The notes below the pieces were generated by a model. That model saw nothing but the letters and a program-made list of their open reading frames with translations. It was not told the origin of the DNA and made no database searches. The translations under genes and the position numbers were made by a program. This document shows, piece after piece, positions 6,674 to 15,427 of a DNA stretch of 64,000 nucleotides. This DNA comes from Hyphomonadaceae bacterium (GTDB taxonomy: Bacteria; Pseudomonadota; Alphaproteobacteria; Caulobacterales; Aquidulcibacteraceae): the NCBI GenBank assembly GCA_023384105.1, contig JAHDXR010000004.1:1-64000 (forward strand), read 5' to 3'. Position 1 is the stretch's first letter; every line of letters starts with the position of its first letter.

Positions 6674-9340
6674 TCAGTACTGCAGGCGCAGCGTGACGCC
6701 GTAAGTCGCCGGCTCGTTGGGGTAGCCGACATATGTGGCGAATGTCGGATTTGAGCTGGAATCCTGCAATGGCGGGACGAATGCGCCAATGAGGTAGGTT
6801 TCGTCGGTGAGGTTGCGGCCCCAGAATTCCACCGACCAGCGCTCGTCTTCCGGACCGATCCCAATACGGCCATTGAAGATGGCGAAGGAGTCGTTGTCAG
6901 TGGCGCCGTTCGCCTCCCGGCTCAGTGTTTGCGTCCGGTATTCGCTGTTCCAGCGGCCGTCCAGATAGAACAGCGCCCGCAGGTTGCCGCCGAGTGATTG
7001 TTCGTAGGCAATGCCGCCGGTGACGGTCCACTCAGGCGCAAAGGCGAAGGGAGTGCCGGCGAACACGACGTTTCGATCGAACGGATCGGCCACGCCCGGC
7101 GCATTGAAATCTACCGTCGTGTCAAAGTAGGCGTCGTTGTACACTACGCCACCGCTCAGCGTCAGATTGTCCGTTGGGCGCGAAGCAATTTCCAGCTCGA
7201 CGCCCTGGCTAATGGCTTCAGGCACATTGCGTGTGATGAAGTTGAAGCCGTTGAATGCGTTCAGCTGATAGTCGTGAATCTCTTGATAGAACGCCGTCAG
7301 GTTCAGGGTCGTCGTGCCGCCCAGGATTGTGGACTTCAGGCCGATTTCGTAAGAGTCCGTGAACTCCGGATCGAATGCCAGCTGTCCGACATTCAGCGTC
7401 GTGGGATCGACCGTCGCGGGGGTCATCGAGAAGCCCGAACGGTCAACGTTGAAGCCGCCCGCTTTGTAGCCGCGCGAATAGCCGCCATAGATCATCACGT
7501 CGTCGGAGACGTCGTAAGCGAGTGAAATCGTACCGCTGAACTCATTCTCTTCGCTGTCGCCAGCCCAATTGCCGTTTGCGATTGGATTGATCGCCGGATT
7601 GCAGGCGAGGTTCATGAGCGAGGCGCCGGGCGAATTGACGATCGCCGCCACAACGCCGCCAGGTCCTGGCACCAAAGCGTCCGTCAAGACTTCGATGCCT
7701 TGCAGCGTGGTGCAAGACATCGACGTCGACGCCAGGCTTGCAGACAAATCCTTGGTTTCTTGGCTGTAGCGCAGACCGACCGTCAGCATCAGGCGGTCGC
7801 TGAGACTGATTTCGTTGTGCGTGAATAGCGCCAAGCTTTGGGTGTCAATGCTCCAATTGTCGGCCGACTGGCCTTGGCCGGCGGTGTTGCCGGTTAAGTA
7901 AACGTCGGCCAACCCCGGATTGCCAGTCGCGCACATGAAGAACGACGGAATCGGATCGGTCACTCCATCGGCGTCCGCAGCCGTGCTGTCATAGAGTTGG
8001 CAGCCGTTAGGAGTTGCGAGCGAGACGGTGTTCGCTTGCGTGATTAGGTTTGCATACAGGTTCGCGTGCGCGCCGATACGGATCGTGTCGGTCGTGTTCA
8101 TTTGCTCGTCGGCATAGAACACGCCAACGAGCCAGTTCACCCGGCCATTCTCGCCTTGCAGCCGGAATTCCTGGGTAAAGGTCTCGAACGAAATTTCCAG
8201 ACCGTCTCTGTAAGCGATGTCCACCGAGCTGAAGTCGATGTCCTGGTCACGCAGTGCGCTCCAGTCGCGATAGGCGGTGATCGACGTGAAGTTCACTCCG
8301 CCGATGTCCCAGTCGAGCTGGCCCGATACGCCAAAATCTTCGGTCTCTTCAGCATAACCGCGAGCGGCGGTTGCTGGCTGCGCCGGAAGACCGGGGCCGA
8401 GCGCCGGGAGACCTGGATAAGCCGGCGTCACCGTCATCGTGCGCCTGTCGAAGTTTGGATTGGCGCCGGGAACGGTTGCGCCCGACACAGTCGGCGAGGG
8501 CAAGCCGAGCGCGCCAGCAATTCCGGCCAGAACACTCTGCGACGAACCGTACAGGATCGGTGAAATGCCGCAGCAGACTTCGTCCGTTTCCGCGCCGTCG
8601 ACAATCACGCGCAGTGTCGCGTCGGACGAGATATCCCAAAGCGCCTGGGCCCGCGCCGACCAGCGGTCACGATTGTTGATGTCCTGGCCCGAGATTTCAT
8701 CCGTGATGTAGCCATCGCGCGCTCGGATGGAGCCGTCGAGACGGAACGCGAATGTATCGCTCACCGGCACGTTCACGCCGGCCTTTAATCCGTTCTCTTC
8801 CAGATCGTCGAGCCCGAGCGTACCCTCAAGGTACATGCCCGGATCGAAGTCCGGCCCCGCGGTGATGACGCTGATGGCGCCGGCCGACGTGTTGCGTCCG
8901 AACAGCGTGCCTTGCGGGCCGCGCAGGATTTCAACGCGTTCAAGTTCAGGAAGATCGGCGAGCGCTGCGCCGGCGCGGGCGCGATAGACGCCGTCGATAA
9001 AGATGCCGACTGCGGCTTCAAAGCCCGGATTGTCGGAGCCGGTGCCGACGCCGCGAATACGCGCGGTGGTGCCGGAAGAGTTCGACTGGCCGCTGGCCAT
9101 CGAGAAGGACGGGGCGACCTGGGTGATGTCGCGCAGGTCTTGCACGCCGGTGTTTTCAAGCGTTTCGGCGCCGATCGCCGTCACCGCCAGCGGGACGTCC
9201 TGGATCGCCGCCGCGCGGCCTGTCGCCGTGACCACGATTTCGTCGGACACTTGGTCCTGCGCCAGGGCGGGGCTCGCGCCGATCGCCGCGACGGACGCGC
9301 CCGAAAGCAGAATCCGAGTCCAACTAATTTTCTTGCTCAT
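6674..9340 (-). CDS. TonB-dependent outer-membrane receptor
   Basis: An 888-residue outer-membrane transporter. Residues 1-27 are a Sec signal peptide ending ASPALAQ, followed by a TonB-box-like DEIVVTAT. The plug domain (about 40-155) contains RIRGVGTGSDNP and VEILRGPQGTLFGRNTSAGAI. The rest is a beta-barrel ending in LRLQY with a terminal aromatic residue. It belongs to the large group of receptors with a cirA/pesticin-like layout whose ligand cannot be told from sequence; siderophore, vitamin or oligosaccharide are all possible. Codon use looks less GC-rich than in neighbouring genes. Its upstream gap contains a dyad that may be an operator. Confidence 0.92.
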   Translation of the reverse strand: MSKKISWTRILLSGASVAAIGASPALAQDQVSDEIVVTATGRAAAIQDVPLAVTAIGAETLENTGVQDLRDITQVAPSFSMASGQSNSSGTTARIRGVGTGSDNPGFEAAVGIFIDGVYRARAGAALADLPELERVEILRGPQGTLFGRNTSAGAISVITAGPDFDPGMYLEGTLGLDDLEENGLKAGVNVPVSDTFAFRLDGSIRARDGYITDEISGQDINNRDRWSARAQALWDISSDATLRVIVDGAETDEVCCGISPILYGSSQSVLAGIAGALGLPSPTVSGATVPGANPNFDRRTMTVTPAYPGLPALGPGLPAQPATAARGYAEETEDFGVSGQLDWDIGGVNFTSITAYRDWSALRDQDIDFSSVDIAYRDGLEISFETFTQEFRLQGENGRVNWLVGVFYADEQMNTTDTIRIGAHANLYANLITQANTVSLATPNGCQLYDSTAADADGVTDPIPSFFMCATGNPGLADVYLTGNTAGQGQSADNWSIDTQSLALFTHNEISLSDRLMLTVGLRYSQETKDLSASLASTSMSCTTLQGIEVLTDALVPGPGGVVAAIVNSPGASLMNLACNPAINPIANGNWAGDSEENEFSGTISLAYDVSDDVMIYGGYSRGYKAGGFNVDRSGFSMTPATVDPTTLNVGQLAFDPEFTDSYEIGLKSTILGGTTTLNLTAFYQEIHDYQLNAFNGFNFITRNVPEAISQGVELEIASRPTDNLTLSGGVVYNDAYFDTTVDFNAPGVADPFDRNVVFAGTPFAFAPEWTVTGGIAYEQSLGGNLRALFYLDGRWNSEYRTQTLSREANGATDNDSFAIFNGRIGIGPEDERWSVEFWGRNLTDETYLIGAFVPPLQDSSSNPTFATYVGYPNEPATYGVTLRLQY

Positions 9341-9656
9341 TCGCCGTCCTCCCAGAGCCGGCCCACCGCCTTCTTGTGGGCGGAACCGGCCAAACTTATC
9401 GGCAAAACAGGGCCCGGCGCGAGCTTGAGCTGCTCCCCCGCTACCCTACCTGTCCAGTATGCTATACCAGTCACGCGACGGCGGCGTGTCAACCGGGGCC
9501 GAGCCCGATAATTGACGCCCGCGTCATACCAACAGGCGCCTGCGGCAACTGCGCCACACTGACGCAGCGTGAAAGCCGATAGCCCGCGGCGCCGGGTTAA
9601 GCAGCGGGTTTCAGCGGGCCGCGTGGCGCTTGTCGTCCGTGCGATTATGATTGGAC
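9341..9656. promoter_or_regulatory. Divergent regulatory gap between the TonB receptor and queC
   Basis: This 316-base gap must hold promoters in both directions. The clearest structure is GTATGCTATAC at 9457-9467, an inverted repeat of GTAT/ATAC around GCT within CCAGTATGCTATACCAG. It lies about 117 bases before the receptor start in an AT-richer spot. The receptor start has TCCTCC (GGAGGA on its strand) just upstream. I see no preQ1 riboswitch or other recognisable RNA motif before queC. Confidence 0.4.
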
Positions 9657-10361
9657 ATGCTCCCAGGCGCTCTCGTCCTCCTTTCGGCCGGCCAGGATTC
9701 GGCCACCTGCCTCGCCTGGGCGCTCAGCCGCTATGAGCGGGTTGAAACCATTGGATTTTTCTATGGACAGCGGCACGCCGTCGAGATGAGCCGGCGCGGC
9801 CCGGTCCGCGACGCCGTGGCGCCCATCCGGCCGGACTGGAGCGCGCGCCTGGGCGGCGACCTGGTTGTGGATATCTCCGGCTACGGCGCGCTGGCCGAGA
9901 GTGCGCTGACCGGCGATCGCGCAATCGAGATGGCCCGAAACGGCCTGCCTTCCACCTTCGTCCCCGGCCGCAATTTGGTGTTTCTCGCCGTCGCTGCGGC
10001 GCACGCCTATCGGCTGGGCGTCGGCGTTCTGGTCGGCGGCATGTGCGAGACCGACTATTCCGGCTACCCCGACTGCCGGCGCGACACGCTCGATGCGATG
10101 CAGACCGCGCTCACGCTCGGCCTCGGCGAAACCATGCAGGTGAAAACGCCGCTCATGCATCTGAGCAAGGCGCAGACCTGGGCGCTCGCGCACGACCTCG
10201 GCGGCGACGCGCTGGTGGACGTGATCCTGGAGCAAAGCCACACCTGCTACGAGGGCGACCGCAGGCATCGGCACGACTGGGGCTATGGCTGCGGCGCCTG
10301 CCCCGCGTGCGCGTTGCGGGCGAAAGGCTGGGCGCAGTGGCGCGAAGGACGGCCCGCGTGA
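9657..10361 (+). CDS. queC: 7-cyano-7-deazaguanine synthase
   Basis: Makes preQ0 from 7-carboxy-7-deazaguanine with ATP and ammonia in queuosine synthesis. The 234-residue protein has the N-type ATP pyrophosphatase loop [19 protein letters not shown]. The zinc site at the C-terminus comprises SHTCYEGDR and [15 protein letters not shown] (four cysteines). The loop reads SAGQDS where many homologues have SGGxDS. The ATG at 9657 is chosen; a TTG two codons earlier is in frame. The stop overlaps the queE start as GTGA, so the two are translationally coupled. Confidence 0.93.
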   Translation: MLPGALVLLSAGQDSATCLAWALSRYERVETIGFFYGQRHAVEMSRRGPVRDAVAPIRPDWSARLGGDLVVDISGYGALAESALTGDRAIEMARNGLPSTFVPGRNLVFLAVAAAHAYRLGVGVLVGGMCETDYSGYPDCRRDTLDAMQTALTLGLGETMQVKTPLMHLSKAQTWALAHDLGGDALVDVILEQSHTCYEGDRRHRHDWGYGCGACPACALRAKGWAQWREGRPA

Positions 10362-10987
10362 CCTACAGCGTCAAGGAGATGTTCTACACGCTGCAAGGCG
10401 AGGGCGCGCGCGCGGGGCGGCCCGCGGTGTTCGTGCGCTTCTCCGGCTGCAATCTCTGGAGCGGGCGCGAACAGGATCGCGCCCAGGCCGTCTGCCAGTT
10501 CTGCGACACCGATTTCGTCGGCGCGGACGGCGACGGCGGCGGAAAGTTCGACTCCGCCGAAGCGCTTGCACGCGCCGCGGCGTCGCTATGGCCCGGCGGC
10601 GGCGCGTCCTATGTCGTCTGCACCGGCGGCGAACCCACGCTGCAGCTCGACGCGCCGCTGATCGACGCGCTGCATGCGCGCGGTTTCGAGATCGCCATCG
10701 AGACCAACGGCGTGCTGCCGACGCCGGCCGGCGTCGACTGGATTTGCGTCAGCCCGAAAGCCGGCGCCGATCTGGCGCAGATCACCGGCGACGAATTGAA
10801 GCTGGTCTATCCGCAAGCCGGGGCCGAGCCGGAGCGCTACGCGGCGCTTCGGTTCAAGCACCATTTCCTGCAGCCGATGGACAACGCCGCGCGCGCCGAG
10901 AATACGCGCGCCGCCGTCGCCTATTGTCTTGCGCATCCGCGCTGGCGGCTCAGCCTGCAGACGCACAAGGATCTCGGCCTGCGTTAA
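10358..10987 (+). CDS. queE: 7-carboxy-7-deazaguanine synthase (radical SAM)
   Basis: Converts 6-carboxytetrahydropterin to 7-carboxy-7-deazaguanine, the step feeding QueC. The 209-residue protein starts at a GTG overlapping the queC stop. It has [19 protein letters not shown] and an atypical cluster motif, a CX14CX2C arrangement (CNLW ... VCQFC), as in the compact QueE subgroup rather than the usual radical SAM CX3CX2[10 protein letters not shown] is the SAM-binding GGE motif, and ETNGVLP follows. The queD and folE-type partners are not in the window; queG is at 56230. Confidence 0.92.
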   Translation: MTYSVKEMFYTLQGEGARAGRPAVFVRFSGCNLWSGREQDRAQAVCQFCDTDFVGADGDGGGKFDSAEALARAAASLWPGGGASYVVCTGGEPTLQLDAPLIDALHARGFEIAIETNGVLPTPAGVDWICVSPKAGADLAQITGDELKLVYPQAGAEPERYAALRFKHHFLQPMDNAARAENTRAAVAYCLAHPRWRLSLQTHKDLGLR

Positions 10988-11028
10988 GCGTGTCCGATAT
11001 TCAGCGCGACGCTTTAACTTATAAAGGT

Positions 11029-11120
11029 TGGACCGCGCGGCTCCGCCGTGCATGCGACGCAGCTCCGCCGTGCTCCCTTTCAAAAGTACGCGCATGCCGG
11101 CGAGGACGCCGGCGGTCCAT
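11029..11120. repeat. Palindromic interspersed repeat, family B, copy 1
   Basis: The right end (AAAAGTACGCGC, then GCCGGCGAGGACGCCGGCGG, then TCCAT) is the same module seen at 35190-35227 and, in shorter form, at 29930-29963, 51480-51506 and 58640-58672. The left end (GGTTGGACCGCGCGGC) is degenerate. The element lies in the convergent gap between queE and the hypothetical gene at 11141. Confidence 0.65.
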
Positions 11121-11140
11121 GGGGCGTTAGCGTGCGGCGC

Positions 11141-11659
11141 CTAGTCGGCGGCGTTTGCCGCGTAGGCGTCGGCGATCTCCGCGGCGAAGCGGCGGATCGC
11201 CCGGCGCGCTTCGGTCCAGGTGGATTCGGCGCCTGACAGGTCGCGCAGGTCGTGATTGTAGCGGCGGTGTTCGATCTCGCTGACGATGCGCCCGTCGCGC
11301 GTCCGCAGCACGCCGCGCAGTTCAGCGCCGCCAATCGAGATCGAGCGCATCGGGTCCAGCCCCGGGCGGCGGCGCACCTGCTCCATGGTCGGCCGGTTCG
11401 GATCGGCGTCGACGACCGTGACCTCCACCGTCAACGGCGCCCCTTCGGCGATTGTCGCGCCGCGTTCGGCCAGCGCGGCCGTAAGCGCTTCGTGAACCCA
11501 GCGCTGCAGGTATTCGCCTTCGCGCGCGCCGTAGTCTTCGGCGATCTCCCGCTGCAGCTCGTCCGAGAACGATACGGGCGCGATGGATACCGGGGCGGCG
11601 AACGCCGCGGTCGAGACGGCGAGAGCGGCGATGCCGGCGAGCATGGATGCGAGGCGCAT
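11141..11659 (-). CDS. Hypothetical exported protein
   Basis: I do not recognise a family. The 172-residue product begins MRLASMLAGIAALAVSTAAF and has a clear signal peptide likely cut after AFA, with no lipobox, so it is probably periplasmic. The mature part mixes acidic and arginine-rich segments and ends in an AADAYAANAAD-like alanine tail. The start at 11659 is favoured over upstream ATG 11671 and TTG 11683 because GGAG lies six bases before it. It converges with queE. Confidence 0.6.
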   Translation of the reverse strand: MRLASMLAGIAALAVSTAAFAAPVSIAPVSFSDELQREIAEDYGAREGEYLQRWVHEALTAALAERGATIAEGAPLTVEVTVVDADPNRPTMEQVRRRPGLDPMRSISIGGAELRGVLRTRDGRIVSEIEHRRYNHDLRDLSGAESTWTEARRAIRRFAAEIADAYAANAAD

Positions 11660-11753
11660 GAGAAGCTCCATGAACTGACGCAATGGCGCAACTATGCGGT
11701 CGCTCGGCCGCGAGCGCCATTCACGTTCCCGTTTTTTTCGCCTTTTCCGCGCG

Positions 11754-11942
11754 CTATTCGCGGTCGTCGTCTTCGTCCTTGTCGTCGCCGTCTGGGATGG
11801 CGGCGCCGATCACCGCCCCGGTGGTCTTGACCGTCGTGCCGACCACGGCGCCGGTGACTTCGACCGCCGCGCCGACCACCGCGCCCGCCAAACATGAACT
11901 CAGCGGCAACATCAGCAGCAGAACGGCAAGCGTCCGGACCAT
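11754..11942 (-). CDS. Small lipoprotein with acidic tail
   Basis: A 62-residue protein: MVRTLAVLLLMLPLSSC is a lipoprotein signal peptide with lipobox LSSC, so the mature protein starts at Cys17. Then come repeated valine/threonine/glycine segments (GAVVGAAVEVTGAVVG, TTVKTTGAVIG). It ends in a strongly acidic tail (DGDDKDEDDDRE). The glycine-zipper-like repeats suggest membrane association. No known function; similar short lipoproteins occur in related bacteria. It sits 70 bases from the response regulator at 12013 on the same strand. Confidence 0.65.
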   Translation of the reverse strand: MVRTLAVLLLMLPLSSCLAGAVVGAAVEVTGAVVGTTVKTTGAVIGAAIPDGDDKDEDDDRE

Positions 11943-12012
11943 GATCGTCTCCCCGTGCGAGCGTCGGCGAAGGTGCGCGCTCGCCGGCGCCGGCGCAAGC
12001 GTCCGCCGCAGA

Positions 12013-12549
12013 TCATGCGCGGATGCGGATGTCCTCGAGGTCCACCAATTCCTCCGGCGCCTGCGCATCCGTGCTGCGCCGGAAGGGGCCGGCGTAACCG
12101 GGGTCGTTGAAGCGGCGCCGGTCCGGGCCGAAGAAGCCGGGCGCGCGCACGAACAGGCGCGTGTCCGTGAGCGCGAACGTGATCCGCTCAAACAGCAGCC
12201 GGGCGCTGATCGGCTTCTTCACGAAGCCGGTGACGCCCGCGTCGCGCGCGGCGGCGACGCGCGACGCCTCGGTGTGCGCGGTGAGCATCAGGATCGGCAC
12301 GAACGGGTTCGGGCTGTCCTCGCTCCAGCGCAGACGCCGCGCGAACGCCAGCCCGTCCACCGGCGCCATCTTCCAGTCGAGGATGACCAGATCGATCTGG
12401 CGCTCGCGCATGGCGTCGAGCGCTTCGGCTGCGGTTTCGGCTTCGGTGATCCGGAAGACGCCGACCGCGCGCAACAGGCAGCGGAGCAGGTGGCGCATCT
12501 GCTGATTGTCGTCCACGACGAGCAGCTGCATGTCACTCAGCGACGTCAT
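12013..12549 (-). CDS. Response regulator with C-terminal GPDRRR tail
   Basis: A 178-residue protein. Residues 5-125 are a receiver domain: LLVVDDNQQM (acidic pair), LVILDWKMAPVDGL (phosphoacceptor Asp), MLTAHTE (switch threonine) and GFVKKPIS (lysine). The remaining 50 residues have no DNA-binding or enzymatic fold but carry FFGPDRRRFND, a motif that recurs in small receiver proteins of alphaproteobacteria. It therefore probably signals through protein contacts. No cognate kinase gene is adjacent. Confidence 0.88.
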   Translation of the reverse strand: MTSLSDMQLLVVDDNQQMRHLLRCLLRAVGVFRITEAETAAEALDAMRERQIDLVILDWKMAPVDGLAFARRLRWSEDSPNPFVPILMLTAHTEASRVAAARDAGVTGFVKKPISARLLFERITFALTDTRLFVRAPGFFGPDRRRFNDPGYAGPFRRSTDAQAPEELVDLEDIRIRA

Positions 12550-12708
12550 GTCACCCTCTGATCACGTCCCGCAGTAGAACAGCGCCAGAAGAAAACAGCC
12601 GGTAAATATCGGGCTTGCGCGCAAGAATAATCGCCGGCGGCGGGCGCCGCCGGCGATGGAGTTCAAGTTGCGGCGCAAGATGCCGCATATCAGCAGTTGT
12701 GCTTAACT

Positions 12709-13413
12709 TTACGGCGCGTCGACCAATACAATCTCGGCGTCCGCCTCCGCTTCCACCCGGATCTGGGCTTCATCGGCGATCGCTGCGCCGTCGCGCGGGC
12801 CAAGCTCGACGCCGTTCACGCGCGCCTTGCCCTTGGCCAGCGCCAGATAGGCGTGCCGGCCGTTCCCCAGCGCATACGCGACGCTCTGGCCGGGCTGCAG
12901 CGTCGCCGCCAGCACGCGCGCGTCCTGGCGGATCGGCAGCGCGCCCTCCGCCTGATCGTCGGCGAATCCCGATGCGAGGGTCACCAGCGAACCGGCGCGG
13001 TCGCCCTTGGGAAACTGCGCCGAGCCCCAGAACGGTTCGCCGCCGCGCTGCTTCGGGATGATCCAGATCTGATAGATCGTGGTGGCTTCATCTTCGAGAT
13101 TGTACTCGGCGTGGGTCACGCCGGCGCCCGCGCTCATCACCTGCACGTCGCCTGCGACGGTGCGGCCCTTGTTGCCCATCGAGTCCTGGTGCGTGATCGC
13201 GCCGGAGCGGACATAGGTGATGATCTCCATGTCCGCGTGCGGGTGCGGCGGGAAGCCGGTCTTGGGCTGGATGGTGTCGTCGTTCCACACCCTGAGCGCG
13301 CCCCAGTGCACGCGCGCGGGGTCGTGATAGCCGGCGAAGCTGAAATGATAGCGGGCCGCGAGCCAGTCGGCGTCATGCCGGCCCAGCGTGTCGAAAGGAC
13401 GTTTCTCGATCAT
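12709..13413 (-). CDS. Pirin family protein (YhhW-like bicupin)
   Basis: A 234-residue bicupin of the pirin family. The N-terminal cupin carries the metal-binding histidines in FPPHPHADMEIITYVRSGA and HAEYN, with WNDDTIQPKTGF ahead of them. The C-terminal half is a second, degenerate cupin ending in EIVLVDAP. Some members (YhhW) have quercetin 2,3-dioxygenase activity in vitro; the physiological role here is unknown. AGGTGACC precedes the start. Its upstream gap of 136 bases is shared with the divergent lipoprotein gene. Confidence 0.9.
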   Translation of the reverse strand: MIEKRPFDTLGRHDADWLAARYHFSFAGYHDPARVHWGALRVWNDDTIQPKTGFPPHPHADMEIITYVRSGAITHQDSMGNKGRTVAGDVQVMSAGAGVTHAEYNLEDEATTIYQIWIIPKQRGGEPFWGSAQFPKGDRAGSLVTLASGFADDQAEGALPIRQDARVLAATLQPGQSVAYALGNGRHAYLALAKGKARVNGVELGPRDGAAIADEAQIRVEAEADAEIVLVDAP

Positions 13414-13549
13414 GGGTCACCTCTTTCGCCAGCCCATGTGGGGGAGGGCCCATTCTGCTCTCAAGGCACAGCTTTGACACCGCCCGTCGCGCGTCCGCTT
13501 GACGAAAATGGCGGCTGCGTCACACAACCCGCCACGGGAGGAACCACCC

Positions 13550-14035
13550 ATGAAGCCGATCTACGCCGTTATCTGCGCCGCCGCCGCGGCGCTCGCCGCC
13601 TGCGGCCAGCAAACCGGGACCGAGACCCCGGAAGCGCCGGCCGCGCCCCAAAGCCTGCTTGAGCAGGTGCAGGCGATGTCGCAGGAACAGCAGCTGGTGT
13701 TCGCCACCACGCAGCTCGCCGCCTACCAGCAGGCGCATCCGGACGCGCAGCCGACGTGCGCCGCCATTCGCGGCACGGAATCGCGCGGCGTCATCCCGCC
13801 GAACATCGACCCGGACAGCGCGTACGCGCCTTATGTCGGCGCGCTCGCCATTTCCGTCCAGTGCGGCGAGCTGCGCAGCATGACGCGCATGGACCCGAAC
13901 GAGCAATGGCTGGTCGTGTTCGCGCCGGGCGCGGCGGAGGTGCAGGTCGTCAATTGCGGCGGCGGCCCCAACGGCTCGAGCCGCTGCTCGCGCACGCTGC
14001 CGCTGGTCGAGATCGCGCCGCCGGCCGCGCCGTAA
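13550..14035 (+). CDS. Putative lipoprotein
   Basis: A 161-residue protein whose first 18 residues (MKPIYAVICAAAAALAAC) form a signal peptide with lipobox LAAC. The mature part starts with a proline/alanine/threonine-rich linker. It then has a small domain with four more cysteines (PTCAAIRG, QCGELR, NCGG, RCSR) that could form two disulfides. The start at 13550 follows GGGAGGAACC; the open frame upstream is not signal-like. I do not recognise a family. Confidence 0.7.
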   Translation: MKPIYAVICAAAAALAACGQQTGTETPEAPAAPQSLLEQVQAMSQEQQLVFATTQLAAYQQAHPDAQPTCAAIRGTESRGVIPPNIDPDSAYAPYVGALAISVQCGELRSMTRMDPNEQWLVVFAPGAAEVQVVNCGGGPNGSSRCSRTLPLVEIAPPAAP

Positions 14036-14047
14036 GCCGCAGCGAGG

Positions 14048-14437
14048 CTAAGGCTGGCGCGTGAACCGCGCCAGCTCGCGCCGGTTGACGTCCTGCAGCA
14101 CCAGCACGTCGCCATCGATGTGCGCCGAGTTCGTGCTTTCAAGCTGCGCCACGAACGCGCGCTCGATCTCGGTCAGATCGGGCGAGCACGCGCGCCGCGT
14201 CGTGCCGACGGCGCTGAACCTCAGCATCGGCCCGTTCTGCTCCACCTGCGCGAAGAAGAGGTTGCAGCCGGTGAAGCCGTTCGCGCGCGAGCCGCTGAAC
14301 GCGATCGTAGGCGCGTTGAGCCCGCCGGCGCTCGACACCCATTGCGTGCCTTCGAGCTGCACGGCGGGCGGCGGAGCCGGTGTCGGCTTTTGGTCGGCGC
14401 AGGCGGCAAGCACGAGCGCCAACAGGAGCGTTCGCAT
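14048..14437 (-). CDS. META domain lipoprotein (HslJ-like)
   Basis: A 129-residue protein with lipobox in MRTLLLALVLAACADQ, then a proline-rich linker and a META domain. Recognisable are LEGTQWVSSAGG, the FTGCNLFFAQVE strand (family pattern GxxGCNxxxG) and the TRRAC...EIERAF segment. META proteins such as HslJ are envelope proteins linked to stress or antibiotic tolerance; the exact role is unknown. The start overlaps the stop of the upstream SDR gene by ATGA, so the two are cotranscribed. Confidence 0.82.
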   Translation of the reverse strand: MRTLLLALVLAACADQKPTPAPPPAVQLEGTQWVSSAGGLNAPTIAFSGSRANGFTGCNLFFAQVEQNGPMLRFSAVGTTRRACSPDLTEIERAFVAQLESTNSAHIDGDVLVLQDVNRRELARFTRQP

Positions 14438-15354
14438 CAAACAGGATCCCAGGGAAACACCGAAGCGCTCGCCCCCACGTCCGTATAGTTCGCCTTCATC
14501 GCCGGCAGCGCGTGCTCGATGATGCTCGACGGCGTCCAGCCTTCCAGGCGCGCCATGCCGCGGATCGGACGCGGCTGGCTGAACAGGAATACCTCGTTGC
14601 CGCGCACGGCGAAAATCTGTCCGGTCGTGTCCTTGGCGCCGTCGGCGCACAGCGCCACCGCCACCTGCGCCACCTGATCGGCGCGCATCGAGCGCTTGAA
14701 CCGCTCCACGCGCTGGGCGCTGGCTTCGTCCTTCACCGGGATCGACGCGATCATGCGCGTCCAGGCGAACGGCGCGATGATATTGGAGCGCACGTTCTTC
14801 TGCGCGTTCTCCATGGCGACGATCCGCGACAATCCCATCACGCCCAGTTTCGCAGCGGCATAATTCGCCTGGCCGATATTGCCGATCAGACCCGAAGTGG
14901 ACGTGAACAGGACGTAGCTGCCGTCCTGCTGTTCGCGGAAATGCTCGATCGAGGCGCGGGTGACGTTGAACGCGCCGTGCAGGTGCACGTCGACGACCGC
15001 TTTCCAATCGTCGGGCGTCATCTTGTGGAACATGCCGTCGCGCAGGATGCCGGCCGGATTGATCACGGCGTGCAGTCCGCCGAATTCCTTCTTCGCCTGC
15101 TCCATCATGGCGACGACGGCGTCGTAATCGCTCACGCTGTCGGAATTGGAGATCGCCTTGCCGCCGCCGGCGCGGATTTCCTGCGCCACCTGTTCGGCCG
15201 GACCCGCAGACCCGCTGTCCTCGCCTTTCAGGCCGCCGCCCAGATCGTTCACCAGCACGCAAGCGCCTTCGCGGCCGGCCAGCAACGCGCACTCTTTCCC
15301 GATCCCGTTGCCGCCGCCCGTAACGACGACGACTTTTCCGTCCAGCACGCCCAT
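14437..15354 (-). CDS. SDR family oxidoreductase (multifunctional-enzyme type 2-like)
   Basis: A 305-residue NAD(P)-dependent short-chain dehydrogenase. Seen are VVVTGGGNGIGKECAL (cofactor glycine motif), VLVNDLGGG, the catalytic serine region FTSTSGLIGNIGQ and YAAAKLGVMGLS (catalytic Tyr and Lys). The VNDLGG sequence and the long loop after it resemble the 3-hydroxyacyl-CoA dehydrogenase domain of peroxisomal multifunctional enzyme 2, so a fatty-acyl substrate is plausible but unproven. GGAGGA precedes the ATG closely. It is coupled to the META gene downstream. Confidence 0.85.
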   Translation of the reverse strand: MGVLDGKVVVVTGGGNGIGKECALLAGREGACVLVNDLGGGLKGEDSGSAGPAEQVAQEIRAGGGKAISNSDSVSDYDAVVAMMEQAKKEFGGLHAVINPAGILRDGMFHKMTPDDWKAVVDVHLHGAFNVTRASIEHFREQQDGSYVLFTSTSGLIGNIGQANYAAAKLGVMGLSRIVAMENAQKNVRSNIIAPFAWTRMIASIPVKDEASAQRVERFKRSMRADQVAQVAVALCADGAKDTTGQIFAVRGNEVFLFSQPRPIRGMARLEGWTPSSIIEHALPAMKANYTDVGASASVFPWDPV

Positions 15355-15427
15355 GATGTCCTCCGAAGGCCGCAGGCTTTAGCGCCTGGTGCGTTCGTGC
15401 GGTAGGGGTATCTGAGGCAAACGCTGC

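Noticed and set aside
9341-9656. A preQ1 riboswitch before queC
   Set aside because: I searched for the short C-rich loop and A-rich tail of preQ1 motifs near the start and saw neither; a covariance search would be needed to exclude a diverged class.
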